Assembly: GCF_047795645.1 (NCBI RefSeq)
Contig: NZ_CP181045.1
Coordinates: 2,356,001-2,420,000 of the forward strand
Direction of reading: 5' to 3'
Source: Salipaludibacillus sp047795645
Lineage (GTDB): Bacteria > Bacillota > Bacilli > Bacillales > Salisediminibacteriaceae
DNA length: 64,000 nt
This document shows, in pieces, positions 8,467-16,974 of this stretch. The notes under the pieces were generated by a model. The model made no database searches. It was given only the letters and a program-made list of their open reading frames with translations, and had not been told where the DNA came from. The position numbers and the translations under genes are program-made. Numbering within the stretch: position 1 is the stretch's first letter; every line of letters starts with the position of its first letter.

Positions 8467-10107
8467 TTAAACGGTAATAACTTCTACACCGTCAATTTTT
8501 TCTTCGATTGATTTTGTTACGTTATCTTCATTCGTAAATATTGCTTTCGGATTTATTTGTGCTACTAATTCTTTTATTTTAACAGACTCTTTTGCAGACG
8601 ATACATATAGATAATCAACTACTTGGCCATCTGACTGTTCAGAAACGACTTGGTAACCTAATCGTTTCCAATATTTAATACTTTGGCTGTTTCTATCGGA
8701 AGCATTTGTAACGTATATCACTTTTTTTCGTGGTCCATCGTCTGTATGTTCAATCGCAGAAGCATTTGCCTCATTGATGATAGCCTGTTTATCATTAATA
8801 GATTCTTCTGCTGATTTTCCTGTCGCTTTTGCTAAAGCTTGATTTAAGTCCTCAAAAATATCTTGAAGATCTTCAAGACCAACAGACAACCTAACTAAAT
8901 CTTCTGTAACCCCTGCTGAAATCATTTCTTCTTTCGAAAGCTGAAGATGTGTTGTACTAGCAGGATGAATGATTAAACTCTTTGCATCTCCGACATTAGC
9001 AACATGAGACCACAAATTGACGTTACGGATTAAATCACGCCCCGCATCAATGCCGCCTTCAATTCCAAAATTGACGATCGCTCCGAATCCATTCTTTAAA
9101 TACTTCTTTCCTAATTCATGAGAAGAATGCTCCTCTAATCCTGGATAACTTACCCATGTCACTGCAGGATGTGCTTTTAGTTTTTTGGCAATTTGCATGG
9201 CATTATCTTGGTGTTTTTCCATACGAAGCGATAATGTTTCTAGTCCCTGAAGAAGTTGAAAAGCATTAAAAGGACTTAAGCAAGATCCCAAATCTCTCAT
9301 CAATTGCACCCGAAGTTTCATAATGAAAGCAAGATCGCCTAAATCACGTGCATAAACGAGGCCACCGTAACTGTTGTCAGGCTCATGAAACCCAGGGAAT
9401 TTCTCTTCATTCCAAGTAAATCTTCCCCCATCGATGACGACACCGCCAATCGTTGTTCCATGCCCTCCAATCCACTTTGTAGCAGAATGAATAACAATAT
9501 CTGCCCCAAATTGCAAAGGTTTACAATTTGCTGGAGAACCAAATGTATTATCAATGATTAGTGGAATCTTTGCCTCGTGAGCAACATCAGATATTGCTTC
9601 AAAATCTAATACATGAAGACTTGGGTTTCCAATTGTTTCTGCAAAGACAGCTTTTGTTTTCGGTGTAATCGCTTTTCTGACTTCTTCTGGATTGGTTACA
9701 TCAACAAAATGGACATTAATACCATACTTTGGTAGTGTCACGGCAAATAAATTGTATGTACCACCATAAAGGTTCGATGCCGCAACAATTTCATCTCCCG
9801 CATGAGCGATATTCATAATCGTCATCGTAATCGCAGCCATTCCAGATGACGTTGCCAACGCTCCAACTCCGTCTTCTAGAATCGCCATTCGTTTCTCAAA
9901 TGCGTCAACGGTTGGGTTCATAATTCTACTATAAATATTACCTGGTTCTTGTAAAGAGAAAAGCCTTTCTGCATGTTCTGCATCATCAAATACGTAGGAA
10001 GTAGTTTGATAGATTGGTACCGCCCTCGATCCTGTCGTTGGATCAGGTACTTGTCCTGCATGCAATAACTGTGTTGCCGTTCCAAACTGATTCGCTTTCT
10101 TTGTCAT
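8467..10107 (-). CDS. metY: O-acetylhomoserine sulfhydrylase (MetY type) with C-terminal extension
   Basis: A 546-residue PLP enzyme; typical MetY is about 430. Residues 1-430 hold the whole catalytic domain: YSRIMNPTVDAFEKRMAILE for cofactor and substrate binding, and the Schiff-base lysine in IHSATKWIGGHGT near residue 210. It makes homocysteine from O-acetylhomoserine and sulfide in the cytosol. The last ~115 residues (from about ATGKSAEE) are extra. After a charged linker they form a compact segment, KKVIYVTNASDRNSQSIKYW onward, resembling a small Rossmann-like or CoA-binding-like fold. The start has AGGAGG at good spacing. It is transcribed alone behind a structured leader. Confidence 0.9.
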   Translation of the reverse strand: MTKKANQFGTATQLLHAGQVPDPTTGSRAVPIYQTTSYVFDDAEHAERLFSLQEPGNIYSRIMNPTVDAFEKRMAILEDGVGALATSSGMAAITMTIMNIAHAGDEIVAASNLYGGTYNLFAVTLPKYGINVHFVDVTNPEEVRKAITPKTKAVFAETIGNPSLHVLDFEAISDVAHEAKIPLIIDNTFGSPANCKPLQFGADIVIHSATKWIGGHGTTIGGVVIDGGRFTWNEEKFPGFHEPDNSYGGLVYARDLGDLAFIMKLRVQLMRDLGSCLSPFNAFQLLQGLETLSLRMEKHQDNAMQIAKKLKAHPAVTWVSYPGLEEHSSHELGKKYLKNGFGAIVNFGIEGGIDAGRDLIRNVNLWSHVANVGDAKSLIIHPASTTHLQLSKEEMISAGVTEDLVRLSVGLEDLQDIFEDLNQALAKATGKSAEESINDKQAIINEANASAIEHTDDGPRKKVIYVTNASDRNSQSIKYWKRLGYQVVSEQSDGQVVDYLYVSSAKESVKIKELVAQINPKAIFTNEDNVTKSIEEKIDGVEVITV

Positions 10108-10137
10108 GATTTGGCCTCCTAGCTTATTTTAGAAAAA

Positions 10138-10219
10138 TATCTTGCTAATAAAGAAATCCATCCCTAACAAGGGTTGAATACACTTTAATAGTGTGAAAAA
10201 ACCTCTGCCACTCTAGATA
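10138..10219 (-). promoter_or_regulatory. Structured leader upstream of metY, resembling a reduced SAM-I (S-box) element
   Basis: Read leftward, the leader opens with TTATCTAGAGTGGCAGAGG, close to the 5' part of S-box leaders (TTATC-AGAG-GCAGAGG), and closes with AGATA able to pair with TATCT. Inside are two hairpins, ACACT/AGTGT and CCCT/AGGG. The standard GGCCC kink-turn and the fourth stem are not evident. It could be a shortened S-box, another riboswitch, or a relic. Confidence 0.35.
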
Positions 10220-10538
10220 ACAATGAGATATCATTAGTATGAATGTACTTCTGATACCAACAACTAAATATGTACAAAGCTGATAATTATTTGAATATTA
10301 ACACTTTTATATTGATACGTCAACGTTTTACGCCTTACATCAACATTTATCGTTCTCCTTTTTCGTTATTTTCTTCACTATCCCTTAAAAAGATGGTTTA
10401 CATTATCAGTTTTTTTATATACGCTATTTGTAACCTAGTCATAGTAAAGTTTCTTCTTGATTTTCAGGCGATTTGCAAACATTATTAACAATGAAGCATG
10501 ACTGATACGTGCATACTATTTATTCACAGGAGGATACG
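10220..10538. other. Intergenic region between metY and the HAD phosphatase gene
   Basis: This AT-rich stretch holds the divergent promoters. A 72-codon frame inside (10270-10488) has no ribosome site and no recognisable product. I see no RNA gene or repeat. Confidence 0.4.
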
Positions 10539-11315
10539 ATGATTAACACGATTTTTTTCGATTTAGATGACACGTTACTATGGGACGAAAAGAGTGTCCA
10601 AAAAGCATTTGAAGCGACATGTAACTATGCAGCAACATTTCATGAAATTCAGCCCTCTGATTTAGAACATGCTGTGCGCATGCATGCTCGAGAACTATAT
10701 GCTAGTTATGACACATACGAGTTCACCAAAATGATTGGCATTAATCCTTTTGAAGGGTTATGGGGAAATTTCAATGATGCTGGCGATGACTTTCAGAAAA
10801 TGAAAGAGATTGTTCCACAATATAGACGAGATGCCTGGACAAAAGGGCTTCAGGCTCTAGGGATTAACGACATTGAATTAGCCGCCGTGCTTGCGGAACG
10901 GTTTCCAGCGGAAAGAAAAAAAGTGCCGTTCCTATTTGACGATGCACTTCCTATTTTAGAAAAGCTAAGCAAGGATTATTCTCTATTAATGTTAACGAAT
11001 GGTTCGCCTGAATTACAAAACGTAAAATTGACAATTACTCCGGAACTCGAGCCTTACTTTGATGAGATTATTATCTCTGGAGCATACGGTCGTGGAAAAC
11101 CGGATGTAACAATTTTTGATTATGCCTTAAACAAAATCGACAAGAAAAAAGAAGAAGTTCTTATGGTTGGTGACAATTTAATGACAGATATTCTCGGTGC
11201 CAATCGAACAGGCATAAAATCTGTCTGGTTGAATCGGTTTGAAAAAGAACGTAATGACGTAACACCAGATTATGAAATCAAAAATCTCGATGAGTTAATG
11301 GAGTTGTTGAAATAA
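10539..11315 (+). CDS. HAD-superfamily hydrolase (YjjG/YsaA-like phosphatase)
   Basis: A 258-residue HAD phosphatase. The start at 10539 is chosen because CAGGAGG precedes it; a frame opening ten codons earlier lacks a ribosome site. The motifs are complete: FFDLDDTLLW (nucleophile and acid Asp), LTNGSP (motif II), GRGKPD (motif III Lys) and MVGDNLMTDILGA (motif IV). A helical C1 cap lies between motifs I and II. Enzymes of this type dephosphorylate nucleotides or small phosphate metabolites in the cytosol; the substrate is not determined by sequence. It converges with fruA across a terminator. Confidence 0.88.
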   Translation: MINTIFFDLDDTLLWDEKSVQKAFEATCNYAATFHEIQPSDLEHAVRMHARELYASYDTYEFTKMIGINPFEGLWGNFNDAGDDFQKMKEIVPQYRRDAWTKGLQALGINDIELAAVLAERFPAERKKVPFLFDDALPILEKLSKDYSLLMLTNGSPELQNVKLTITPELEPYFDEIIISGAYGRGKPDVTIFDYALNKIDKKKEEVLMVGDNLMTDILGANRTGIKSVWLNRFEKERNDVTPDYEIKNLDELMELLK

Positions 11316-11333
11316 TTCCTAATTTTTTACAAA

Positions 11334-11369
11334 AAAAGGTATGAGAGCACTAAAGCTCACATACCTTTT
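11334..11369. terminator. Bidirectional terminator between HAD gene and fruA
   Basis: AAAGGTATG-a-GAGC pairs with GCTC-a-CATACCTTT around a six-base loop. It gives T-runs on both strands, with the longer run leftward, serving the fru operon. Confidence 0.85.
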
Positions 11370-11375
11370 AATCAT

Positions 11376-13241
11376 TTATGCTACAATTTTCTTTTTCCAA
11401 AAACCGAGCATTATTGCAGTCACTGCTGCACCAGCTAAAATAGCTACAACATACATAAACCAATTATCTACAAATGGTAGAACAAAGATTCCTCCGTGCG
11501 GAGCCTCTGTTGCGTTCCCAAATGCCATTGCCAATCCACCAGCAACGGCAGAACCAGCAATAATTGAAGGGATTACTCTTCCTGGGTCAGATGCCGCAAA
11601 CGGAATCGCCCCTTCTGTAATAAAGGATGCCCCTAGTACATAATTTGTTTTCCCAGCGTCACGCTCTTGTCTTGTAAATTTACTCTTGAAGAAAGTCGTT
11701 GCAAAAGCAATTCCTAACGGCGGAACCATTCCACCTGCCATGATCGCCGCATGTGGTGCGAAATTTCCTGCTTCAATCATTGCAATACCGAATGTAAATG
11801 CCGCTTTGTTAATCGGTCCACCCATATCAACTGCCATCATTCCACCTAATAAAATACCTAAGAGAACAATATTCCCTGTTCCTAGTCCAGAAAGCCAATC
11901 TACAAGACCTCCCTGAATTGCGCTAAGCGGTGTGACAAGAAAGTGCATTGCTAAACCTGTTAAGAAAATACCAAATACCGGTAGTAAAAGAATCGTACGA
12001 ATTCCGTCTAAAGATTGTGGAACAAATGAGAATACTCTTCTTAATCCAAGTACAAGATACCCTGCCAAGAACCCGGCAATAATTCCACCTAAGAAACCTG
12101 CATCTCCATTTGCGGCCATTAATCCACCGACCATACCTGCAGCAAAACCTGGTCTATCGGCAATACTCATTGCTATAAACCCTGCCAATACAGGAACCAT
12201 TAAGAAGAATGCGTTAGCTCCACCAATTGCGGATAGAATATCAGCGAAAGCAGAAGGTTCTCCATCAACTGGATTTTCAAAGAAGAATGAGAGAGCAATT
12301 AAAATCCCTCCACCGACAACGAATGGTAACATGTTTGAAACACCATTCATTAAGTGCTTATAAAAACCTGGACGTTTTCCTTCTTCTTCATCCGATCCAC
12401 TAGAGGCTTCTCCACTTTGAAAAACCGATACATTGCCACTAGCAGCTTTTTCTAGCAACTCCGCAGGTTTTCGTATACCTGCTACAACAGGAGCATTTAT
12501 TAGTTTCTTGCCTGAAAAACGTGCTGTTTCAACATCTGTGTCAGCTGCAATAATAACTGCATCAGCCCTTTGAATATCAGCCTTCGTTAATCTATTTCGA
12601 ACCCCATCTGAGCCGTTTGTTTCAACTTTAATATCATATCCTAATTCTTTTGCTTTGGCCTTTAATCCGTCAGCTGCCATATACGTATGAGCAATCCCTG
12701 TCGGACAGCCTGTAACTGCAACAAAAAACGGTCGCTCTTCTGTTGAATCAGTTGCCTGCTCTTCTTTAGTTGCATCAATTTTTTCTTTTTCTTTTTGATC
12801 AACAGCTTTTAAAATTTCTTCTTCTGAACGAGCTTCCATTAATATTTTTCGGAAATCTTCATCCATTAGCAACGTTGATAACCTTGATAATGTTTGAAGA
12901 TGAAGATCATTAGCCCCATCACTTGCTGCTATCATGAAAAACAAATGACTTTTCTCCCCATCTAGCGCGTCATAATCGACGCCTGTCTTCGATCGACCAA
13001 AAACAATTGTTGGCTCTTTAACAGACTTACTTTTCGCGTGAGGAATCGCTACGCCCTCGCCAATCCCTGTTGAACTTTGTTCTTCTCGTTTATGAATTTC
13101 CTCGATAAATGATTGCTTGTTTTGCAATTTTCCAGCCTTGTCTAGTTTCGTTGCCAATTCATCGATGACTTCCTTTTTTGTTGAAGAAACAAGGTCTAAT
13201 ATCATTGTCTCTTTTGTTAACAATTCTGTTATTTTCAACAT
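11376..13241 (-). CDS. fruA: PTS fructose transporter EIIABC (FruA)
   Basis: A 621-residue three-domain PTS permease. I use the ATG at 13241; a GTG two codons earlier falls inside the AAGGGGTG ribosome site. EIIA occupies about residues 1-150 with the phosphorylated His in GVAIPHAKS. EIIB is about 165-265 with the Cys in TGCPTGIAHTYMAA. The membrane EIIC domain is about 285-620, with GFAAGMVGG and glycine-rich transmembrane segments. It imports fructose and phosphorylates it to fructose-1-phosphate, the substrate of FruK encoded 12 bases upstream. It is the last gene of fruR-fruK-fruA. Confidence 0.97.
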   Translation of the reverse strand: MLKITELLTKETMILDLVSSTKKEVIDELATKLDKAGKLQNKQSFIEEIHKREEQSSTGIGEGVAIPHAKSKSVKEPTIVFGRSKTGVDYDALDGEKSHLFFMIAASDGANDLHLQTLSRLSTLLMDEDFRKILMEARSEEEILKAVDQKEKEKIDATKEEQATDSTEERPFFVAVTGCPTGIAHTYMAADGLKAKAKELGYDIKVETNGSDGVRNRLTKADIQRADAVIIAADTDVETARFSGKKLINAPVVAGIRKPAELLEKAASGNVSVFQSGEASSGSDEEEGKRPGFYKHLMNGVSNMLPFVVGGGILIALSFFFENPVDGEPSAFADILSAIGGANAFFLMVPVLAGFIAMSIADRPGFAAGMVGGLMAANGDAGFLGGIIAGFLAGYLVLGLRRVFSFVPQSLDGIRTILLLPVFGIFLTGLAMHFLVTPLSAIQGGLVDWLSGLGTGNIVLLGILLGGMMAVDMGGPINKAAFTFGIAMIEAGNFAPHAAIMAGGMVPPLGIAFATTFFKSKFTRQERDAGKTNYVLGASFITEGAIPFAASDPGRVIPSIIAGSAVAGGLAMAFGNATEAPHGGIFVLPFVDNWFMYVVAILAGAAVTAIMLGFWKKKIVA

Positions 13242-13253
13242 AATCACCCCTTC

Positions 13254-14168
13254 TTAATTAGTTTCAATTGACACTTCTTTAATTAATGATTGCACTTGAT
13301 TTAACGAACAAAAATCTTCTGAAAAAGCTGTTGCACTTCCAGCCGCAACACTAAATCGAAATGCCTCTTCGATTTCCGTCGATTGCATGTAGGCAAACAA
13401 GAAACCTGCTACCATCGAATCTCCTGCTCCGACTGAATTTTTCACAATACCTTGTGGAACGGTTGCGAGAAATGAATTCTCCTTTGTAACTAAAGCAGCT
13501 CCTTCCCCAGCCATGGAAATCAGTACATTCTGAACTTCTCCTGCATCTACTGTTTTTTTAGCTAATTTAACAGCAGATTTAAGATCGGAAATTGACTCTT
13601 CATATAGTTCTTCTAGCTCGTGTTGATTCGGTTTGATTAGAAATGGTTTAGCCTCAATTGCCGCTTTAAGAGGAAGACCGCTAGTATCTACGAAAGTCAC
13701 GACTCCTCTTTGTTTCACTTGATCTATGATGATTTTGTAGATCTCAGTGGATAGTATCGATGGCACGCTACCTGATAATACAAGTACATCTCCACTTGCC
13801 AACATATCTAATTGTTTCATTAATTTATCAACGTGATAATCAAGTATTTCTGGAGCTTTCCCATTGATTTCGGTTTCCATGTCAGTTTGAAGTTTCACAT
13901 TGATTCGTGTTTGTCCTTCTGTATCAATAAACCTGTGAATAATTCCCTCTTTGTTCAATTCATCTTTAATAAATGATCCTGTAAAACCTGCCGTAAACCC
14001 TAACACTTCTGAATAGGTACCAAACCTCTTTAGTACTCTTGAAACATTAATCCCTTTTCCACCCGGGACCATCTTCTGAGCTTCAGCACGGTTTGTCTTC
14101 CCTAGACTGAATTGCTCTACCTCCAATAAATAATCTACAGAAGGATTAAGAGTGATTGTGTATATCAT
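13254..14168 (-). CDS. fruK: 1-phosphofructokinase FruK
   Basis: A 304-residue PfkB-family kinase that converts fructose-1-phosphate to fructose-1,6-bisphosphate with ATP. Signature 1 is GGKGINVSRVLKRFG near residue 37. Signature 2, with the catalytic Asp, is VGAGDSMVAGFL near 248. The N-terminal TLNPSVDYLLEV is typical of FruK/LacC. The start overlaps the 3' end of fruR by 23 bases, consistent with coupled translation. Confidence 0.97.
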   Translation of the reverse strand: MIYTITLNPSVDYLLEVEQFSLGKTNRAEAQKMVPGGKGINVSRVLKRFGTYSEVLGFTAGFTGSFIKDELNKEGIIHRFIDTEGQTRINVKLQTDMETEINGKAPEILDYHVDKLMKQLDMLASGDVLVLSGSVPSILSTEIYKIIIDQVKQRGVVTFVDTSGLPLKAAIEAKPFLIKPNQHELEELYEESISDLKSAVKLAKKTVDAGEVQNVLISMAGEGAALVTKENSFLATVPQGIVKNSVGAGDSMVAGFLFAYMQSTEIEEAFRFSVAAGSATAFSEDFCSLNQVQSLIKEVSIETN

Positions 14169-14922
14169 CGTTATTCACCACCTCTAAATTGGTTAAATTT
14201 GATAATTTTTCAATATAATCATCATCTTTCCCGTCGATCGTAATAAGTATTGCATCCTCAATATTTGCAAATTTTGCAAATGTTGCATCGCCAAATTTTG
14301 ATGGATCTGCTAACACATAAGCCTGCGATGATTGCTTAATAGCAAGTTTTTTAATATGCGCTTCCTCAGGGTCAGGAGTAGAGAAACCGAAATTGAGATC
14401 AATACCATTCGTACCCATAAAAGCTTTATCGAAACGAAATTCTTGAATCGCATCAACGGCTCCCTTACCGACGAATGCATGAGTTCCAGTTTTTACATAT
14501 CCTCCTACAACATAGGTTCGGAAATGATGTAGCATGGATTGCTCGATAATATTTAGACCATTCGAAACAATCACAACATCCTTTGCTTCTATATAAGGGA
14601 TCATCGCTTGTGTCGTCGTTCCTGCATCAATATAGAGACAATCCCCATCTTTCACAAAACTGGCTGCTCTCTTCCCAATCTGTCTCTTTTCAGTATTGAA
14701 TTGTTGTTTCTTTTCAATCATGGTTGGTTCGTCTACTTTACTTTTTACAATGGAAGCGCCACCATGAATACGCTTTAATTTTTGCTCGTTTTCAAGGATC
14801 GTTAAGTCTCTTCGAATTGTTGACTCTGAAGCTCCAGTTTCATCTACTAGCTCTTGCAACTTTGCTACTTTCTGTTCTTGAAGTAAACTTAGGATTTTAT
14901 CGTAACGCTCAAAAGTAAGCAT
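14146..14922 (-). CDS. fruR: DeoR-family fructose operon repressor FruR
   Basis: A 258-residue DeoR-type regulator. The N-terminal helix-turn-helix (about residues 6-55) contains ASESTIRRDLTILE. The C-terminal sugar-phosphate sensor domain (about 75-235) has YIDAGTTTQAM, VVGG and the MGTNGIDLNFGFSTPDPEEA segment. It probably represses fruRKA until fructose-1-phosphate accumulates. The helically phased TCAATCAAAA-like boxes upstream are likely its operator. It is the first gene of the operon. Confidence 0.94.
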   Translation of the reverse strand: MLTFERYDKILSLLQEQKVAKLQELVDETGASESTIRRDLTILENEQKLKRIHGGASIVKSKVDEPTMIEKKQQFNTEKRQIGKRAASFVKDGDCLYIDAGTTTQAMIPYIEAKDVVIVSNGLNIIEQSMLHHFRTYVVGGYVKTGTHAFVGKGAVDAIQEFRFDKAFMGTNGIDLNFGFSTPDPEEAHIKKLAIKQSSQAYVLADPSKFGDATFAKFANIEDAILITIDGKDDDYIEKLSNLTNLEVVNNDDIHNHS

Positions 14923-14968
14923 TTACATTCACACCTTTTCTGCTGTTATTGTCATTATATCTCACACA

Positions 14969-15028
14969 TCAATCAAAATCAATAAAAATCAATCAGATTT
15001 ATTTAATTTTATTCAAAATCAATCAAAA
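14969..15028. promoter_or_regulatory. Putative FruR operator: phased 10-bp direct repeats
   Basis: TCAATCAAAA and close variants start at 14969, 14979, 14989 and 15019, that is at 10-base steps plus one copy three steps further. They lie 45-105 bases before the fruR start. DeoR-type repressors often bind such direct repeats; the assignment to FruR is inference. Confidence 0.55.
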
Positions 15029-15046
15029 ACAGTCAATCCAGGTCAT

Positions 15047-15086
15047 AAAAAAAGAAAGCCAGATTAGTCCCTCGGCTTTCTTTTTT
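15047..15086 (-). terminator. Terminator of the cstR-like gene
   Basis: AAAGAAAGCC (15051-15060) pairs with GGCTTTCTTT (15074-15083), with A-runs and T-runs on the flanks. It lies 55 bases past the leftward stop at 15141. Confidence 0.8.
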
Positions 15087-15140
15087 ATAATTAATGAAGA
15101 AAACAATGGTCCAGATGACCAAATCGTTCACACTATCTTA

Positions 15141-15401
15141 CTATCTACTTTTCACTAGCATATTAATAGCTTCTTCAATTACTTCTTCTCGTTTCTCTTC
15201 GGACTCTGCCTCATTTCTAAGGCACGTTTCAAGGTTTCTAGCAACGACATAAGCAGTTGCCCGGTCCAATGCAGAACGAATGGCAGACATTTGTGTGATA
15301 ATATCTTTGCAATCCTTTTCTTCATCCATCATTCGCAAGACGCCTCTTACTTGTCCTTCAACACGCTTCAAACGGTTTTTCATATCAGACGAATAATCCA
15401 T
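15141..15401 (-). CDS. cstR: CsoR/CstR-family repressor, likely persulfide-sensing (CstR type)
   Basis: An 86-residue all-helical DUF156 repressor. Cysteines occur in KDCKDIITQMSA (near residue 31) and NLETCLRN (near 60). The position that is His in copper-sensing CsoR is Asn here. This two-Cys, no-His pattern and the C-terminal AINMLVKS match CstR, which reacts with persulfides and derepresses sulfide-oxidation genes. No rhodanese, SQR or persulfide dioxygenase gene is next to it, so its targets must be elsewhere. The start follows AAGGTGG. It is transcribed alone and ended by the hairpin downstream. Confidence 0.85.
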   Translation of the reverse strand: MDYSSDMKNRLKRVEGQVRGVLRMMDEEKDCKDIITQMSAIRSALDRATAYVVARNLETCLRNEAESEEKREEVIEEAINMLVKSR

Positions 15402-15552
15402 AAATCCACCACCTTTTCATTACAAACCATTTAAATGAAATGTATATCACAAAAATTTAATAAGTTGATTCCTTTTTCTAATCACTTATCATATTACTAT
15501 ATAGTAACTTGTAAATCCAACAATACCTATGACCAGACCTTCTTCAAAAATA

Positions 15553-16755
15553 TTAGTCAGTAATCGTTAATTTAAGCAAACGGTCATCATTATCTTGCGG
15601 TGTTCCTCGTCCGTCTGTATTATTCGTTATAAGGTAAATAGCGCCATCCTGATATTTCACATCTCGAAGTCTACCTTCCCCTTGAAAAACTTCGATCATT
15701 TCCATTTCATCTTCATTAAAGTAATAGAGGCTTTCTCCTCTTAAACCGGTTACTAATAATTGATTATCCCAAAATGCAATACCTGAAGGTGCCCATGTAT
15801 CTTCACCTGATTGAATCAATGGTTCTTCCATTCCTTCGTTTGTTTGATTGCCTTCAATCACTGGCCAACCATAATTATTACCTGGTTGGATAAGATTAAT
15901 TTCATCTTGAGCAGTCGGACCATGCTCTGAACTGTATAATTCTCCAGTTTCATTCCATGCCAATCCTTGTGGATTACGGTGTCCGTAACTATAGACATAT
16001 GAATCCTCAGTTGGATTGTCTGAAGGAACTTCTCCCATTTGTGTCATTCTTAAAATACTACCTGACAAATTAGATTCTTCTTGGGAATCGTTTGGACTAT
16101 TTGCATCTCCAGTTGTTACATATAGCATTTCATCGGGGCCAATCGCTAATCTACCACCGTTATGGGTTGCCGCACCTGGTATATCATCTAAAAGAACGTC
16201 GATCTCAGTCCAGTCTCCATCAGATTGTTTTTCAACCTGAACCACTCGATTCAATAACGAGTTATCATTCGATTGAAATGTATAGTAAGCAAAGCCCAGC
16301 CCTGTCTCTGAGAAGTCATCAGCAAGAATAAAGCCAAGAAGACCGCCTTCACCTGTATGTTCAATAGAATTAGATGTGTCTATCTCGTTTCTTTCAACTT
16401 CTCCATCCGCTATTTCTAAAATGTGCCCATGTCTATCTGTCATGTACACCGTACCATCATGAATATTTATCGACCAAGGGATTTCAAGATTCTCAGCCAA
16501 CGTTTCTACTTCCCAATTATCGGTTGACATTTCGCTCAACTGAGTTTTTTCTGTTGAGTTGTCCTGTTCATTAAATTTATCCGTGCTATTATTCCTTTGA
16601 GTATTATCTGTTTGATTATTCGCGGGTTCGTTATTTTCAATTTGGTCATTTGAACTGGCATTATTTAAGTTATCTGTTTCGTTCGATTGACAAGACATTA
16701 AGAATAATGCGATTCCGATTATAATCATACTTCGTAAAAACAATCGTTTACTCAT
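15553..16755 (-). CDS. PQQ-dependent sugar dehydrogenase-like lipoprotein (GDH/YliI family)
   Basis: A 400-residue lipoprotein. The signal peptide ends in the lipobox LMSC (Cys near residue 22), followed by a ~55-residue Asn/Thr/Asp-rich linker. The rest is a six-bladed beta-propeller of the soluble glucose/aldose sugar dehydrogenase family: EGGLLGF, THNGGRLAIGPD, YVTTGDANSP, GHRNPQGLAW and YSSEHGP are the conserved loops around PQQ, calcium and the catalytic His. It would oxidise aldoses outside the membrane. Bacilli usually do not make PQQ, so cofactor supply and real substrate are open. It is a single gene. Confidence 0.87.
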   Translation of the reverse strand: MSKRLFLRSMIIIGIALFLMSCQSNETDNLNNASSNDQIENNEPANNQTDNTQRNNSTDKFNEQDNSTEKTQLSEMSTDNWEVETLAENLEIPWSINIHDGTVYMTDRHGHILEIADGEVERNEIDTSNSIEHTGEGGLLGFILADDFSETGLGFAYYTFQSNDNSLLNRVVQVEKQSDGDWTEIDVLLDDIPGAATHNGGRLAIGPDEMLYVTTGDANSPNDSQEESNLSGSILRMTQMGEVPSDNPTEDSYVYSYGHRNPQGLAWNETGELYSSEHGPTAQDEINLIQPGNNYGWPVIEGNQTNEGMEEPLIQSGEDTWAPSGIAFWDNQLLVTGLRGESLYYFNEDEMEMIEVFQGEGRLRDVKYQDGAIYLITNNTDGRGTPQDNDDRLLKLTITD

Positions 16756-16974
16756 GCACTTCCCCTCCTCATATTCGCACTATACCCGTCTCAAAAAACT
16801 TTATTCTTCCTAACGCTAGTTTAATCCGGTTATTTTCCTTTTTTACAGATCCACAAATTCTTCTAACCCTACCTCCGAAAGTTTTTACAATATTGTAAAA
16901 ATAATGCTATCTATTATTTTCTTTTCGACTTATAATATGATAGAAATGACAATTGAATACGAGGAGGAGTTGCT

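Noticed and set aside
10270..10488. 72-codon rightward frame
   Set aside because: AT-rich, no ribosome site and no recognisable product; it lies in the promoter region between two divergent genes.
14949..15158. 69-codon rightward frame
   Set aside because: It overlaps the fruR operator boxes, the terminator and the end of the cstR-like gene, and has no ribosome site.
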